This document shows positions 27,743-37,437 of a stretch of 64,000 bases of DNA, piece by piece; the first letter of the stretch is position 1; each line of letters opens with the position of its first letter. The notes beneath the pieces are model-generated. The model saw only the letters and a program-made list of their open reading frames with translations. It had not been told where the DNA came from and ran no database searches. The position numbers and the translations under genes are program-made. This DNA is from Treponema vincentii F0403 (GTDB lineage Bacteria; Spirochaetota; Spirochaetia; Treponematales; Treponemataceae): positions 698,919 to 762,918 of the forward strand of contig NZ_KE332512.1 in NCBI RefSeq assembly GCF_000412995.1, read 5' to 3'.

Positions 27743-28486
27743 TTACTTCGCTTTGCCCTGATTCGCAACGGCGTTGATTTTCGCATTGATTTTTTCTTGA
27801 TCGCCTAAATAGGCCTTGCTCACTACGTTAAAATGGGTATCGAAGTCGTAGACAAGGGGAACGCCCGTCGGCAGGTTCACTTGGATAATCTCTTCATCGC
27901 TCAGGTGTTCAAAGTATTTAATAAGCGCGCGCAGCGAATTACCGTGTGCCGCAATCAGCACCCGCTTTCCCGCAAGCATATCTTTTTTAATCGTCGATTC
28001 AAAATACGGAATAGCCCGCGCAATCGTATCTTTGAGGCTTTCGGTTCGCGGCAGTTCAGCCTTATCGATGCCGCGGTAAGGAGTTTGCAGATACGGACAG
28101 CGCGCATCGTCTTCGGAGAGAACAGGCGGCGCAATATCGAAGGAACGGCGCCAAATCTTTACCTGTGCCTCCCCGTATTTTTCAGCCGTTTCCGCCTTGT
28201 TTAAGCCCTGCAAGTCCCCGTAATGCCGCTCATTCAGTTTCCATGTTTTAACGACGGGAAGCCAGTTGCGGTCAAGCTCGTCCAATACAAATTGCAGCGT
28301 ATGGATTGCCCGCTTTAAGTATGAGGTGTAGCAGATATCAAAGTCAAAACCGGCGGCAGCAAGTGCTCTACCTCCCTCTTTTGCTTCTTCTACACCCTTT
28401 TCCGATAATTCAACATCAGTCCAACCGGTAAACAGGTTCAACTTGTTCCATTCGCTCTCGCCATGCCGTATAAGCACTAATTTCAT
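27743..28486 (-). CDS. gpmA: 2,3-bisphosphoglycerate-dependent phosphoglycerate mutase
   Basis: A 247-aa cytoplasmic enzyme of glycolysis, interconverting 3- and 2-phosphoglycerate. The phospho-histidine motif [10 protein letters not shown] (His8), [13 protein letters not shown], the substrate segment [16 protein letters not shown] and the second-histidine motif [11 protein letters not shown] are intact. GGGAG lies 12 nt before the ATG. It stands alone, with about 110 bp of hairpin-rich sequence between it and uvrA. Confidence 0.96.
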   Translation of the reverse strand: MKLVLIRHGESEWNKLNLFTGWTDVELSEKGVEEAKEGGRALAAAGFDFDICYTSYLKRAIHTLQFVLDELDRNWLPVVKTWKLNERHYGDLQGLNKAETAEKYGEAQVKIWRRSFDIAPPVLSEDDARCPYLQTPYRGIDKAELPRTESLKDTIARAIPYFESTIKKDMLAGKRVLIAAHGNSLRALIKYFEHLSDEEIIQVNLPTGVPLVYDFDTHFNVVSKAYLGDQEKINAKINAVANQGKAK

Positions 28487-28534
28487 TTTATCTTACACTC
28501 CCTTAGGAAACTCCGATTATCCGCAAACAGGGTT

Positions 28535-30109
28535 TCATCGGGATTCCCTTATAAAAAAACGGTAATCCATCTCCGAAAATATCGGATATTCTTTTTCTCT
28601 TTTAATCAGCCGATCGGTACCGACCGTTCCCGAACCGAGCGAATCATACACATCGGTAAAAGCATTAAGATGCTCCTCGCACTGTGCGGCGGCATATTCT
28701 GCAGAAGTTTGGGCATCCGTCATCAGCGGCCAATCCGTCGACTGCGCAAGCAGCAGCTCTTTTGCGGCCATATTCAGCGTCCGCTCTTTAAGGCCTTGAT
28801 CATCGGGGAAACGCCCTGCAAGGTCGATCATCCGTTCGGTGGCCTTTTGAATACGCGGAAACATCCAATCGTTGGAACTGTTAATCAGCTCATCCGCATA
28901 CCCGCTCGGTAAATTGGAAGCATAAAAAGGACTAATGCTCTGTATCCGCCGCACTCTTTTAAGATATTCGGACGGTAACGCACAATGCATATCGTGCAGC
29001 TGCGCAAGGTTACGGAAAACCGATTCCAACCAGTATATTCCTTCCATCCACGTTTTTCCGAGGAACCGGAGCGGCAGTACGGAAACCGAACACAGCGGAT
29101 CGGCATCGAGCAGTTCTGCAGCCTCAGTTAATACTGCGTTCCGGTTTGCCACAAACCGTTCCGCATCCCTTTCCGCCTGCATTGCCCCCGCATGTTCGTC
29201 ATAGAGGCTGCCGGATCGCCGGGAGTAACAAAGACCGGTGGTGCGCCGTCCTTTCTTCACATCGAACAGCGTAGAAAGCGCCTCACCATCCAGTTCAAAC
29301 CCGACGTCTTTATCCGTATCGAGGTAGTCGGGGTGCAGATAAAAACCGGTTTCGGGATGCGCAATATCGGCGCACGCAGTGCTGTCCTTGCCAAAAAAAG
29401 AAAACCCGCTCTCTCCCATTGCCGCAGAAAAGATTCCGTTTACCGGCGGCCTATCCGCAAATAAAAAGCTCTGAGTTTCCAATACGGTATAGTCGATGCC
29501 GTAAGACTTGATGATACGGTCTACACCTGCGTCATAGCCCATTAAGGGAAGCCAAAAGCCGAAAGGTGTTGTTGCAAAGTTCTCCCGAAAACTACTCAGT
29601 CCCTGTTCAATCTGGGCGGTTAGCGCCTCAGGCATATCCTGATAAAACGGAAAAAAACACGGCGTTGCCGACGTTGCGAGAAGTTCAATGCAATCCTTGG
29701 CGGCAAAGGAATTTATCCTGCTTAAAATATCTTTTTTATAACGGACGTTAAAGTCCTCTCGGTTAAGCGTAAAAAACTCAAGTGCGTGCCGTATCAGAGC
29801 TTCCCGCGGTGCGCCGGCCGCCCGTTTCAGTTCCTGCCGTGCAAATGCAATTTGCCGACCCAAATACGCACCGTACCGTTCTCGGCAAAAGGAGGAGTTA
29901 AGCATTTCGCACAAAAGCGGAGAAATAACCAGTGCACACTTAAACGGAACGGTATCCGCATCCAAGCGCTCGCACATCCGCAAAAACGGTAAAAAACCGT
30001 ATGACAGCAATTCATAGAACTGTGCCGCCTCAAGAGGTTCATCCCCATCCGCATGAGGAATATAGGGCACATGAGCATGAAAAATAAAAAGCAACGTCTT
30101 TTTAACCAT
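28535..30109 (-). CDS. GH57/DUF1957-family protein, catalytic motifs apparently degenerate
   Basis: A 524-aa cytoplasmic protein related to GH57 alpha-1,4-glucan branching enzymes. Seen: the N-terminal strand FIFHAHVPYIPH, a middle region with GFWLPLMGYDAGVDRI, TGFYLHPDYLDTDKDVGFELDG, and the C-terminal AKELLLAQSTDWPLMTDA typical of the family. In active members I recall the nucleophile Glu in a WLPE-like motif and a DxELFGHWW-type motif. Here the first reads WLPLMGY and the second is not found, so catalysis is doubtful. I chose the ATG at 30109 because GAGGTG lies 6 nt upstream. It is followed in the operon direction from a DUF4912 gene, a common neighbour of DUF1957 proteins. Confidence 0.75.
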   Translation of the reverse strand: MVKKTLLFIFHAHVPYIPHADGDEPLEAAQFYELLSYGFLPFLRMCERLDADTVPFKCALVISPLLCEMLNSSFCRERYGAYLGRQIAFARQELKRAAGAPREALIRHALEFFTLNREDFNVRYKKDILSRINSFAAKDCIELLATSATPCFFPFYQDMPEALTAQIEQGLSSFRENFATTPFGFWLPLMGYDAGVDRIIKSYGIDYTVLETQSFLFADRPPVNGIFSAAMGESGFSFFGKDSTACADIAHPETGFYLHPDYLDTDKDVGFELDGEALSTLFDVKKGRRTTGLCYSRRSGSLYDEHAGAMQAERDAERFVANRNAVLTEAAELLDADPLCSVSVLPLRFLGKTWMEGIYWLESVFRNLAQLHDMHCALPSEYLKRVRRIQSISPFYASNLPSGYADELINSSNDWMFPRIQKATERMIDLAGRFPDDQGLKERTLNMAAKELLLAQSTDWPLMTDAQTSAEYAAAQCEEHLNAFTDVYDSLGSGTVGTDRLIKREKEYPIFSEMDYRFFIRESR

Positions 30110-30177
30110 CGGGCACCTCGAATATACGATTCTTCGAACTCGTGGCATTACTGAAACAAAAGTGTTCAGCAGGTTTT

Positions 30178-30831
30178 CTATCTAAAAGCCTGCCGGTAAT
30201 GCCGAAAGTGGGACTTTTTCAAAGCAGCCAATCCCGATAAACTGATTATTTTATTCACCGCGTTTTGAGCGATACAAAGCCGCTGCGGAATATTTTTCCG
30301 CTGCATGCCGACAATATGCGATTGTGCGAGTACCTGTTCGCGGCCGTTCGTAAAATGAGCCATTAAATCGATGCGGTGCAAGTATTCATCAAAAGAAACA
30401 TGCACATAGTGCCTGCGATCTTCCTTAGGCACTTCTATATCAAAAAAATCCAGCGATTTTGCCGTATCACCGGGGTCAAGCGAATGCACCCGCAGTGAAA
30501 AAAACGAAAAATCTTTTGATTCCGTTAGTTCGGTAAACAGCCGGCGATGAAAATCCCAAAAAACAAAGAACCAAAGCGGATTCTTTACAACAACCCGTAC
30601 CTCGGTCATGTTATAGCTTGTAGCCTCGTGAGGTTTTGCAGATATCCTACTCGAATCGCTGCCGTCTTCATCGCTCTCCGCCCCATCATCCAGGTCGAGC
30701 AGCTCACCGATTAAAAGGTGCCTCGTCAAGTCCGACGACAGAAAAAGCCCGTATTGGTCGGCCAGCGTAAACAGCGCATCAGTCGAGAGTGTCTGCAAAT
30801 AGGATCTGGTAAATTTCACCGTGTTACCCAT
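30178..30831 (-). CDS. DUF4912 domain protein
   Basis: A 217-aa protein. An N-terminal SAP/Rho-N-like helical hairpin (YLQTLSTDALFTLADQYGLFL) is followed by an acidic linker (DLDDGAESDEDGSDSS). A DUF4912 domain follows, with VVVKNPLWFFVFWDF, FFDIEVPKEDRRHYVHV and a VLAQSHIV-like end. Function unknown; members often sit beside GH57/DUF1957 proteins, suggesting a glycogen or envelope-glycan link. I set the start at 30831 because a TTGACA-17-GATGAT promoter lies 6 nt upstream and the family's N-terminus fits; ATG 30855 and TTG 30873 are alternatives, without SD. Confidence 0.7.
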   Translation of the reverse strand: MGNTVKFTRSYLQTLSTDALFTLADQYGLFLSSDLTRHLLIGELLDLDDGAESDEDGSDSSRISAKPHEATSYNMTEVRVVVKNPLWFFVFWDFHRRLFTELTESKDFSFFSLRVHSLDPGDTAKSLDFFDIEVPKEDRRHYVHVSFDEYLHRIDLMAHFTNGREQVLAQSHIVGMQRKNIPQRLCIAQNAVNKIISLSGLAALKKSHFRHYRQAFR

Positions 30832-30837
30832 TGCCGC

Positions 30838-30866
30838 ATCATCTAAAATATTCATCGTTATGTCAA
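30838..30866 (-). promoter_or_regulatory. Promoter of the DUF4912-GH57 pair, predicted leaderless
   Basis: On the minus strand: -35 TTGACA (30861-30866), 17 bp, -10 GATGAT (30838-30843), then 6 nt to ATG 30831, with no SD. Confidence 0.5.
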
Positions 30867-30873
30867 GACTCAA

Positions 30874-31345
30874 GCAGGCATGTATTTCTTACACCAAAAA
30901 CCTTATTTCTCTTTCACGCGAGCTTACTGTTTCGGGTGATTAGCATAGCGACATCAGCGTCTCGACGATTCCATTAAAATCAACCGAAACCCGCTATTTC
31001 GTGAATGTTCCTTGATTTTTTTGAGGTTTCCTCTTGTCATTTTTATAAAAATAGAACATAGTAACACAATGCTAGTACTGTGTTCTCGCTATCGGAACCA
31101 TCATATTTTTACCTCTAAAAAAGCTGTAAAGGTCTTGACACGCCGAAATACGTCTCACAGTCTCACAGTCTCACAGTCTCACAGTCTCTGTGCAAATATA
31201 GGTCTCTCTTTTTTACACGCATTCATCATCGATTTTTCTCATCAGTATGCACGCAAAGAAGGGTACAATTTTCTATCAAATCCCTTCTTAACAGCTACTG
31301 TGCAGTATATATGCACTCCCCCTTATCCTAAAACCGGAGGAACGC
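30874..31345. other. Intergenic region with inverted repeats and an 8-bp tandem array
   Basis: About 470 bp between divergent genes. It holds an inverted repeat GTTTCGGGTGATT / AATCAACCGAAAC (30929-30941 and 30978-30990, one mismatch), a consensus -35-like TTGACA at 31135-31140 pointing right, the (TCTCACAG)x4 array at 31153-31184, and a GTGCA/TGCAC repeat (31300-31316) just upstream of the next gene's SD. A 341-nt open frame overlaps the next ATG but starts with TTG and shows no SD. Confidence 0.5.
31153..31184. repeat. (TCTCACAG)x4 tandem repeat
   Basis: Four perfect 8-bp units followed by TCTCTGTG. Located about 160 bp before the ATG of the large surface lipoprotein and just after a TTGACA hexamer. 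Tandem arrays of this size change length by replication slippage. Confidence 0.85.
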
Positions 31346-34300
31346 ATGCGTAAACTTTACACCAGTACAATCGGAATTTTTTTAACCTTTTTGTTTATAT
31401 CCTGTACGCAGTTTACCGCCGATATAGAAGACTATTTGAGTTATTGGTCAACGGAAGTTGCCTCTACCAATTTTACAATCGATACACCATATACAAGAGT
31501 GGGAGAGATGCCGTATGTATCGTCGGCGGAAGATGTAATAGTTACGATTAAACTGCGAAATCCCAAAAAACTGACCCTCAAGATGCCGACATCCTCCAAT
31601 AATGTTATCCGTTTTCCGGGGCTGTCTACTCAACCTCAGTACGGTACAGCAAAAGACTATACCCTCACGCAAACGACAAGCAATAAACTCACCCTCACAT
31701 ATAAGAAAGATTTTTTACAAGCGCACGAATGGGGTTCAGGCGATATCGGAGCCGAGATTACCTTCATTGCTGATGACAATAGAGTCTTTGACAAGCGATT
31801 CAGTATGAACTTCAAAGTGAATACGCCGCCTCCAAAACCCGACTTTATCGTTGCAAAGACAACCGGCACGCCTTCGTATTATGTGCTTTGTATTACGGTG
31901 CCGAAGACTGATATGCAGGAGACAATAGCGGGGGGATTGTTGCATAAGGATATTAAGCGTATCGACATAAACGGGACACCCTATTCGTTTTCAGTAAACG
32001 AGACAGAAAAGAAATTTGTAAAACCTGAAGCTGATGCCTTTATTACGCTTTCCGATGTAACAAAGCTCTCTGAACCTGATGCCGATGAGGTTCCTGCAGA
32101 CGGATGGGTTCTATACTATAAAACCGATGCGGAAGTGAAAGACGGGGCTGCAAAAAAAGACTACACGATTACACTTGCAGATGAAAAGGGCTTGGTTTCC
32201 GCAGCCTTGAATGCAAGTACAAAGCCCAATAGACCTGCTCCCGTTCACATCAGTCTCGTAAAGGGAATTTGTACGGCAGATGTAAACAACGACAATACCG
32301 AAACAACTCCTCATACTATAGCTGTAGGCGGCCAAAACAAACCTGCAACACTACGCCTTACCAGTGCTACAGCGAATGCAACTATTTATTATACTCTAAC
32401 GGAAACCTCCGCAGGAAGCACAGCAAGTCCGTCTAACGGAAGCGGCGCCGGAAGCGGATTTGATATCTCTTTACCCATTCAAACAGGAAAAACCGAAGCG
32501 AAGTATACGCTTACCGCATGGGCGGAAGCAGACGGTTTTGAAACGGGTACTACCCGTACCGTTTATTATAAAATTATCGCGCAAAGTACCGATACGGCTT
32601 TAAACGAACTGAAGTTAACGGAAGGCACTGTCAATTATTCAGCCTCCCTTATTGCAGGCAGTGATTCTGCTTATATCTGCAAGATTCTATTTACGGGAGT
32701 GGCAAGAACCTTGAATCTTACAGCAAAAACGGCGAACGATCAGTCAAAAATAACCGCTGTAACGGTAAACGGCACCACCCCCGCAGGCTTTGTAGCCGCT
32801 AACACGGTAACGCTTGTAAATGCCGTAACATTGCCTGATAGCCTACCTGCACAAGCAGTGGTAAAAATTACCGTAACGGGAGAGGACACGAGTGCAACGA
32901 AAGAGTATACGCTTACGGTTACAGCTATCGACCCACCGGTACTCAATAGCTTAGCTTTTTCCTCCGGCGGTACACCGGTGCAGTTTAGCAATGCAGCGGA
33001 CACTGGAAACGAAGCCTTTAGCACAAATACTCTTGAATATTATATTTTTGCGGCACAGCTTAGTCCAAGCTCTCTGAGCTTTACTGCCACACCTGAAGCC
33101 GATGCAGCGGTTACGGTAAAAGTAAACGGTAGCGACCATACGGGAACAACGGTAACGCTTCCCACCGTAGGAGGAGAAACACTCGTAACCTTTACCGTAG
33201 AAAAGGCAGGGTTGCAAAATGAATACAAGGTACACATTAAACGAAAGGCTTATACGGTAACCCTGATGGCAAAAAGTTCCGACGACGAATCGGCAGCAGG
33301 CGGCGGTACAATCAACGTAACAAACGCAGTGGGAACAGGAGGCATAAGCTCTGTAAGCAACAACAATTCGGCTGAAGTTACCGTAAAAGCTGAAATCGGA
33401 GCAACAATCACGGCAACCGCAACCCCTAATACGGGTTACACGTTTATGAAATGGAGCGGCATAAGTGTTACATCACCAACCAATGTTAACCTTTCTTATG
33501 TAGTTGGAAGTAATGCTGAAATAAAGGCGGAATTTCAGTCTCCCAATATCTATGTCCGCGGAACAAACGGCGATTGGTATAGCAATACTACCAACGTACC
33601 GGGAGGGGCAGCCGAGGGCAATGACGATACGGGAACCGGTTCAAAGCAAAAACCGTATAAAACCGTTTCCAAAGCCTTGAGCCAATGTACAGAAACAGGC
33701 ACACCATATACTATCTTTGTAGACGGAACAATTAACGAAACTGTTACACTCAATATTCCAAGCGGCAAAACGGTTACGATAGAATCGTTACGGAAGGATA
33801 CGCCTGCGGTAATAGAGGAAAAACGAGTATCCCCCAGCGCTTATCAGTATCTTCTTACAACGGCGGGAACGCTTACCCTCGATTCCGTTATCTTAAAAGC
33901 GAATAAAACGGGTACTCATACACCTGACGCTAGCACATTTATTTGCGGCATACAACAAAACGGCGGAGCGGTAACCGTTAAAGGCGAAAGGACAGAAATT
34001 AAAAACTTTGCCCATGCCGTGGAGATTAAGAGCGGAACTTTTACCATGGAGAACGGTTCAATCTGCAATAATTATGTAAACGGCGGAAGCTCCGGCGTAG
34101 AGATAGGAGGGGGCGGGACATTTATCTTAAAAGGCGGCTCTATAAAAGTTAATGAGGCGACCAGCATGGCAGGCGTGTATGTAAAAGGTTCCAGCGAAAG
34201 CAGTAAAGGAACATTTAAAATGGAAAGCGGTGAAATATCGGGTAATAAAGCAAAATGCTTGGGAGGCGGTATTTATGTCGGCGAATACGGAGTCGCAGAT

Positions 34301-35824
34301 ATTTCAGGCGGAACAATAAAAGCCAACCATGCGGCGCAAAGCACCTATAAAAATCCCGCCGAAGATGTCGGCGGCGGCGGTATCTATGTAGAAAAAGGTA
34401 CCGTTAATTTTACGGGCGGCACTATAGAGGGAAACATTATCCACGAAGTGGAAAAAAACTGCGGAGCCGGGGTCTTTATCGGTAAAAAGGGAACATTCAA
34501 TATGTCGGGCGGCTCCATTAAGGATTGTACAACCGAAACATCTGCTTTTAGGCCGAGCCGAGGCGTCGGCGTGTATGTATCCGGCGGTAGTACGCCTAAC
34601 ACAGAAGGCACATTCAAGATGACAGGCGGTACAATCGAAAATTGCAAACCCCTTGCGGGTCATACAGGAGCCGGCGGCGCTGTGTATGTGGGCCAGTATG
34701 GAAAGTTTAGTATGAGCGGAAATGTAAACATCAGCACCAATGAAACGGATACGGGTAAAAACGACATATACCTTGCAACTGGGAAAAAAATCACCATTGC
34801 CGGAAAGCTCGATCGTAATTATCACGTTGCCCGTATAACGCCTGAAAGCTATCCTGCATCATCTTCTTCTAACACACAGGTATTAGAAAATCCGACAGGT
34901 AACACTACAAACGTAGCCGAAAACCATTTTAAATTTACTGTAACACGCGACTCAAATACAAATAAGGCTTACTGTGTAAATGAAGCAGGTCTTATACGGC
35001 AGCAGGTAGATACTACTCCTGATGACGTAAGCTTCCAAAACTGGGGGAAATTAAAAGCCGCAATCGAAAACGCAAGCAATGGTGATGTCATTTATATTAG
35101 AAACAATTGCCAAGCCTTGAATGATTCCGATACAATTACAGTAACCAAAACGATAACCCTTATAGGATTAACAGTGAATCAAGTTAATCTTAACGGCAAT
35201 AGAAAATGTAGAATCTTTAAAATTACAAATGGGGGAAATTTTACCATTAAAAATGTGACGTTAGAAGGGGGAGATGCTCAAAACGATGGCGGAAACGGCG
35301 GCGGCGGCATATTGTTGGCGAGCGGAGGAACCAAATCGCTTACGCTGGAAAATGTTACTATTAGCGCTTGTTATAATTCTAAGAACGGTTTGTGCCACGG
35401 AGTCGGAATTGCTATATACGACGGAACCGTTACGATGAAGGACAAAGCTACTATATCAGGCTGCGAAACTCTCGTTCATAACCGTTTTGGAGGAGGGGTC
35501 TATATCGGTTCAGGAGGTGTCCTCAATATAGACGGGTCTGCGGGCTCAACATATGAGACTGAACCTAATATCAGTAGCTGTAAAGCGTATAAGGGCGGCG
35601 GCGTTTATATTGCAAATGGCGGAAAACTTAACTTAATAAAAGGACGTATTTTGGGAAATAGAGCCAAAGGTAGTACGGGAGAAGGGTACGCTGTATACAA
35701 CGAAAATACCACTTCGAACTCATTTAACTGGTTGGGAGGCGCGATTAAATACCATTATGTCGGTTCGGGTGGCTCTGTAATTGAAGGACCGTGCAATAAC
35801 CCTAACCATTTTGTTGCAGACTAA
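31346..35824 (+). CDS. Large multi-domain beta-helix surface lipoprotein
   Basis: A 1492-aa predicted lipoprotein with lipobox F-I-S-C at about residue 20 and a CCGGAGG SD. Order: an N-terminal Ig-like treponemal region (~30-300), a chitobiase-C-like segment (ATLRLTSATANATIYYTL), two cadherin-like beta-sandwich domains (~415-635), an InlB B-repeat (~640-730), and a DUF1565-like start (IYVRGTNGDWYSN...KPYKTVSKAL). A long right-handed beta-helix follows to the end, with repeated GGGIYV/GGTI motifs as in chlamydial polymorphic membrane proteins. It is most likely an adhesin or surface-exposed structural protein. The stop at 35824 is followed by a GCCGCCTTG hairpin. The upstream 8-bp repeat suggests variable expression. 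Confidence 0.82.
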   Translation: MRKLYTSTIGIFLTFLFISCTQFTADIEDYLSYWSTEVASTNFTIDTPYTRVGEMPYVSSAEDVIVTIKLRNPKKLTLKMPTSSNNVIRFPGLSTQPQYGTAKDYTLTQTTSNKLTLTYKKDFLQAHEWGSGDIGAEITFIADDNRVFDKRFSMNFKVNTPPPKPDFIVAKTTGTPSYYVLCITVPKTDMQETIAGGLLHKDIKRIDINGTPYSFSVNETEKKFVKPEADAFITLSDVTKLSEPDADEVPADGWVLYYKTDAEVKDGAAKKDYTITLADEKGLVSAALNASTKPNRPAPVHISLVKGICTADVNNDNTETTPHTIAVGGQNKPATLRLTSATANATIYYTLTETSAGSTASPSNGSGAGSGFDISLPIQTGKTEAKYTLTAWAEADGFETGTTRTVYYKIIAQSTDTALNELKLTEGTVNYSASLIAGSDSAYICKILFTGVARTLNLTAKTANDQSKITAVTVNGTTPAGFVAANTVTLVNAVTLPDSLPAQAVVKITVTGEDTSATKEYTLTVTAIDPPVLNSLAFSSGGTPVQFSNAADTGNEAFSTNTLEYYIFAAQLSPSSLSFTATPEADAAVTVKVNGSDHTGTTVTLPTVGGETLVTFTVEKAGLQNEYKVHIKRKAYTVTLMAKSSDDESAAGGGTINVTNAVGTGGISSVSNNNSAEVTVKAEIGATITATATPNTGYTFMKWSGISVTSPTNVNLSYVVGSNAEIKAEFQSPNIYVRGTNGDWYSNTTNVPGGAAEGNDDTGTGSKQKPYKTVSKALSQCTETGTPYTIFVDGTINETVTLNIPSGKTVTIESLRKDTPAVIEEKRVSPSAYQYLLTTAGTLTLDSVILKANKTGTHTPDASTFICGIQQNGGAVTVKGERTEIKNFAHAVEIKSGTFTMENGSICNNYVNGGSSGVEIGGGGTFILKGGSIKVNEATSMAGVYVKGSSESSKGTFKMESGEISGNKAKCLGGGIYVGEYGVADISGGTIKANHAAQSTYKNPAEDVGGGGIYVEKGTVNFTGGTIEGNIIHEVEKNCGAGVFIGKKGTFNMSGGSIKDCTTETSAFRPSRGVGVYVSGGSTPNTEGTFKMTGGTIENCKPLAGHTGAGGAVYVGQYGKFSMSGNVNISTNETDTGKNDIYLATGKKITIAGKLDRNYHVARITPESYPASSSSNTQVLENPTGNTTNVAENHFKFTVTRDSNTNKAYCVNEAGLIRQQVDTTPDDVSFQNWGKLKAAIENASNGDVIYIRNNCQALNDSDTITVTKTITLIGLTVNQVNLNGNRKCRIFKITNGGNFTIKNVTLEGGDAQNDGGNGGGGILLASGGTKSLTLENVTISACYNSKNGLCHGVGIAIYDGTVTMKDKATISGCETLVHNRFGGGVYIGSGGVLNIDGSAGSTYETEPNISSCKAYKGGGVYIANGGKLNLIKGRILGNRAKGSTGEGYAVYNENTTSNSFNWLGGAIKYHYVGSGGSVIEGPCNNPNHFVAD

Positions 35825-35854
35825 CCCTATAGGGTACAGCAACCACTGTCGGCA

Positions 35855-35877
35855 GCCGCCTTGTCGCTCAAGGCGGC
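35855..35877. terminator. GC-rich hairpin after the beta-helix lipoprotein
   Basis: GCCGCCTTG (35855-35863) and CAAGGCGGC (35869-35877), a perfect 9-bp stem with a 5-nt loop, 30 bp after the stop. No T-run follows closely. The remaining ~230 bp before the antiporter gene hold AT-rich promoter-like sequence (TATACTATAGTATA near 36063) but no gene. Confidence 0.5.
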
Positions 35878-36107
35878 GCGCAGTATGCAGGGGCTTTTTG
35901 GATAAACCCTTGCTTTCATTACATCCATCAACGGACAGGGCGATCAAGCGGAAGTAGAGATTCTATAATAACCTTTGTATCCTCTGCATCTTTAGCGGTT
36001 GAATACCCCCTCAACGCCACACCGCTATACATTTTTGACGAGGAGGTTGCGCCTTTTAGATATATACTATAGTATAGAACACCATCATACCACTGCACAT
36101 ATCAAAG

Positions 36108-37358
36108 ATGAGCAAAAAAATGAATATAATCGATTTTATTTACAACATTGTTAAGGGACTCAATTTACCTACAACTATTTTAATATCCTTTGCGTTAATA
36201 TTGATAAGCGGTTTCTTAGTAACCAGATTCACAAAAAAACTCCAGCTGCCGAAAGTAAGCGGTTATATTCTGGCAGGAATTTTAATCGGCCCGAGCGGAT
36301 TACATTTAATTCATCGGGATTTTATCGCTAACTTAGATGTTATCTCGGTTATCGCACTCAGCTTTATCGCCTTTGATATGGGACGGTACTTTAAGCGCAG
36401 TGACGGGAAAAAAGAAATCGAAAATGTCGTATTCATTACGCTCTGCGAATCGCTGCTGGCGGGATGCCTCGTTACTATTGTTATGCTCTCCGTCTTTAAA
36501 ATGAGGCTTTCGTTTTCACTCTTGCTCGGAGCGATTGCAACGGCTACGGCTCCTGCAAGCACTATCATGACTATAAAAGAATACAACGGCAAGGGGCCGT
36601 TTGTCGATCTGCTTTTGCGTATTACCGCGTTTGACGATGTCGTATGTCTTTTTGTGTTCAGTATTATGGTTGCCGTTGTCAATGCACAGGAAAGCGACGT
36701 ATTTAATATCATGAGTATTGCGGAGCCGATTGCCCTCAATGCCGCAATGTTGATTTTAGGCTTTTTTACCGCCCTGTGCATGGAATTTTTAATTACGGAA
36801 AAACGGAGCTTTGATAACAGACTGATCTTGGCTGTTGCGTTTCTCTTTTTGATTTCCGGTATTTGTTCTTATTTTGATGTAAGCCCGCTGCTTGCCTGTA
36901 TGGTCTGCGGTGCCGTGTATTATAATCGAACAAATGATAAAACCTTGTTCGACCAGATGAATAATTTTTCCCCGCCGGTGATGAGCAGCTTTTTTATTAT
37001 TTCCGGTATGAATATGGATCTAAGCATTATCGTAACGGCAGGAATTATCGGCGTTGCGTATTTCTTTATCAGAATAATCGGAAAATATATCGGCGCATAC
37101 ACATCGTGCAAAATACTGTCGATCGATAAAAAAATAACCGACAATATGGGTTTTGCCCTAATGCCGCAAGCAGGTGTCGCCATCGGACTTGCCTTTATGG
37201 GTAAGGCGATGCTGCCGGAAAAAGACGGCTTAATCCTATTCAATATCATTTTGGCCTCTTCGGTTTTATATGAATTGATGGGGCCGGTAACCGCAAAGAT
37301 AGCGCTGATACGGTCGGGAGCAATCAACCCTGAAAGCTTTAAAAAACCGATAAAATAA
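36108..37358 (+). CDS. CPA2-type cation:proton antiporter
   Basis: A 416-aa inner-membrane protein with about 12 membrane segments. It matches the Na_H_Exchanger (KefB/NapA-like) fold: LPKVSGYILAGILIGPSGL near residues 48-66, the RITAFDDVVCLFVFS segment with the ion-binding Asp pair region, and MPQAGVAIGLAFMG near the end. It lacks the C-terminal TrkA-N domain of KefB/KefC, as do many short members. It would exchange Na+ or K+ for protons for pH or ion balance. No strong SD; a second ATG at 36120 is possible. Its gene ends 79 bp before alpha-2-macroglobulin 2. Confidence 0.88.
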   Translation: MSKKMNIIDFIYNIVKGLNLPTTILISFALILISGFLVTRFTKKLQLPKVSGYILAGILIGPSGLHLIHRDFIANLDVISVIALSFIAFDMGRYFKRSDGKKEIENVVFITLCESLLAGCLVTIVMLSVFKMRLSFSLLLGAIATATAPASTIMTIKEYNGKGPFVDLLLRITAFDDVVCLFVFSIMVAVVNAQESDVFNIMSIAEPIALNAAMLILGFFTALCMEFLITEKRSFDNRLILAVAFLFLISGICSYFDVSPLLACMVCGAVYYNRTNDKTLFDQMNNFSPPVMSSFFIISGMNMDLSIIVTAGIIGVAYFFIRIIGKYIGAYTSCKILSIDKKITDNMGFALMPQAGVAIGLAFMGKAMLPEKDGLILFNIILASSVLYELMGPVTAKIALIRSGAINPESFKKPIK

Positions 37359-37376
37359 ACTGCGCAAAATACCGTG

Positions 37377-37405
37377 TTGTATATTCACCGCCCCTCTTGT
37401 ATACT
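37377..37405 (+). promoter_or_regulatory. Promoter of alpha-2-macroglobulin 2
   Basis: TTGTAT (37377-37382), 17 bp, TATACT (37400-37405), 32 nt before the ATG at 37438, which has a GGGAG SD. Confidence 0.5.
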
Positions 37406-37437
37406 ACTATTTAATATTGGATGAGGGAGTAAGTATA

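Noticed and set aside
31012-31353. Upstream open frame as an independent gene
   Set aside because: It starts with TTG without a Shine-Dalgarno, is low in complexity over the 8-bp repeats, and looks like no protein family. I keep it only as part of the repeat finding.
35940-36107. Riboswitch upstream of the antiporter gene
   Set aside because: Only AT-rich, promoter-like sequence and a small TATACTATAGTATA palindrome are visible; no recognisable riboswitch core.
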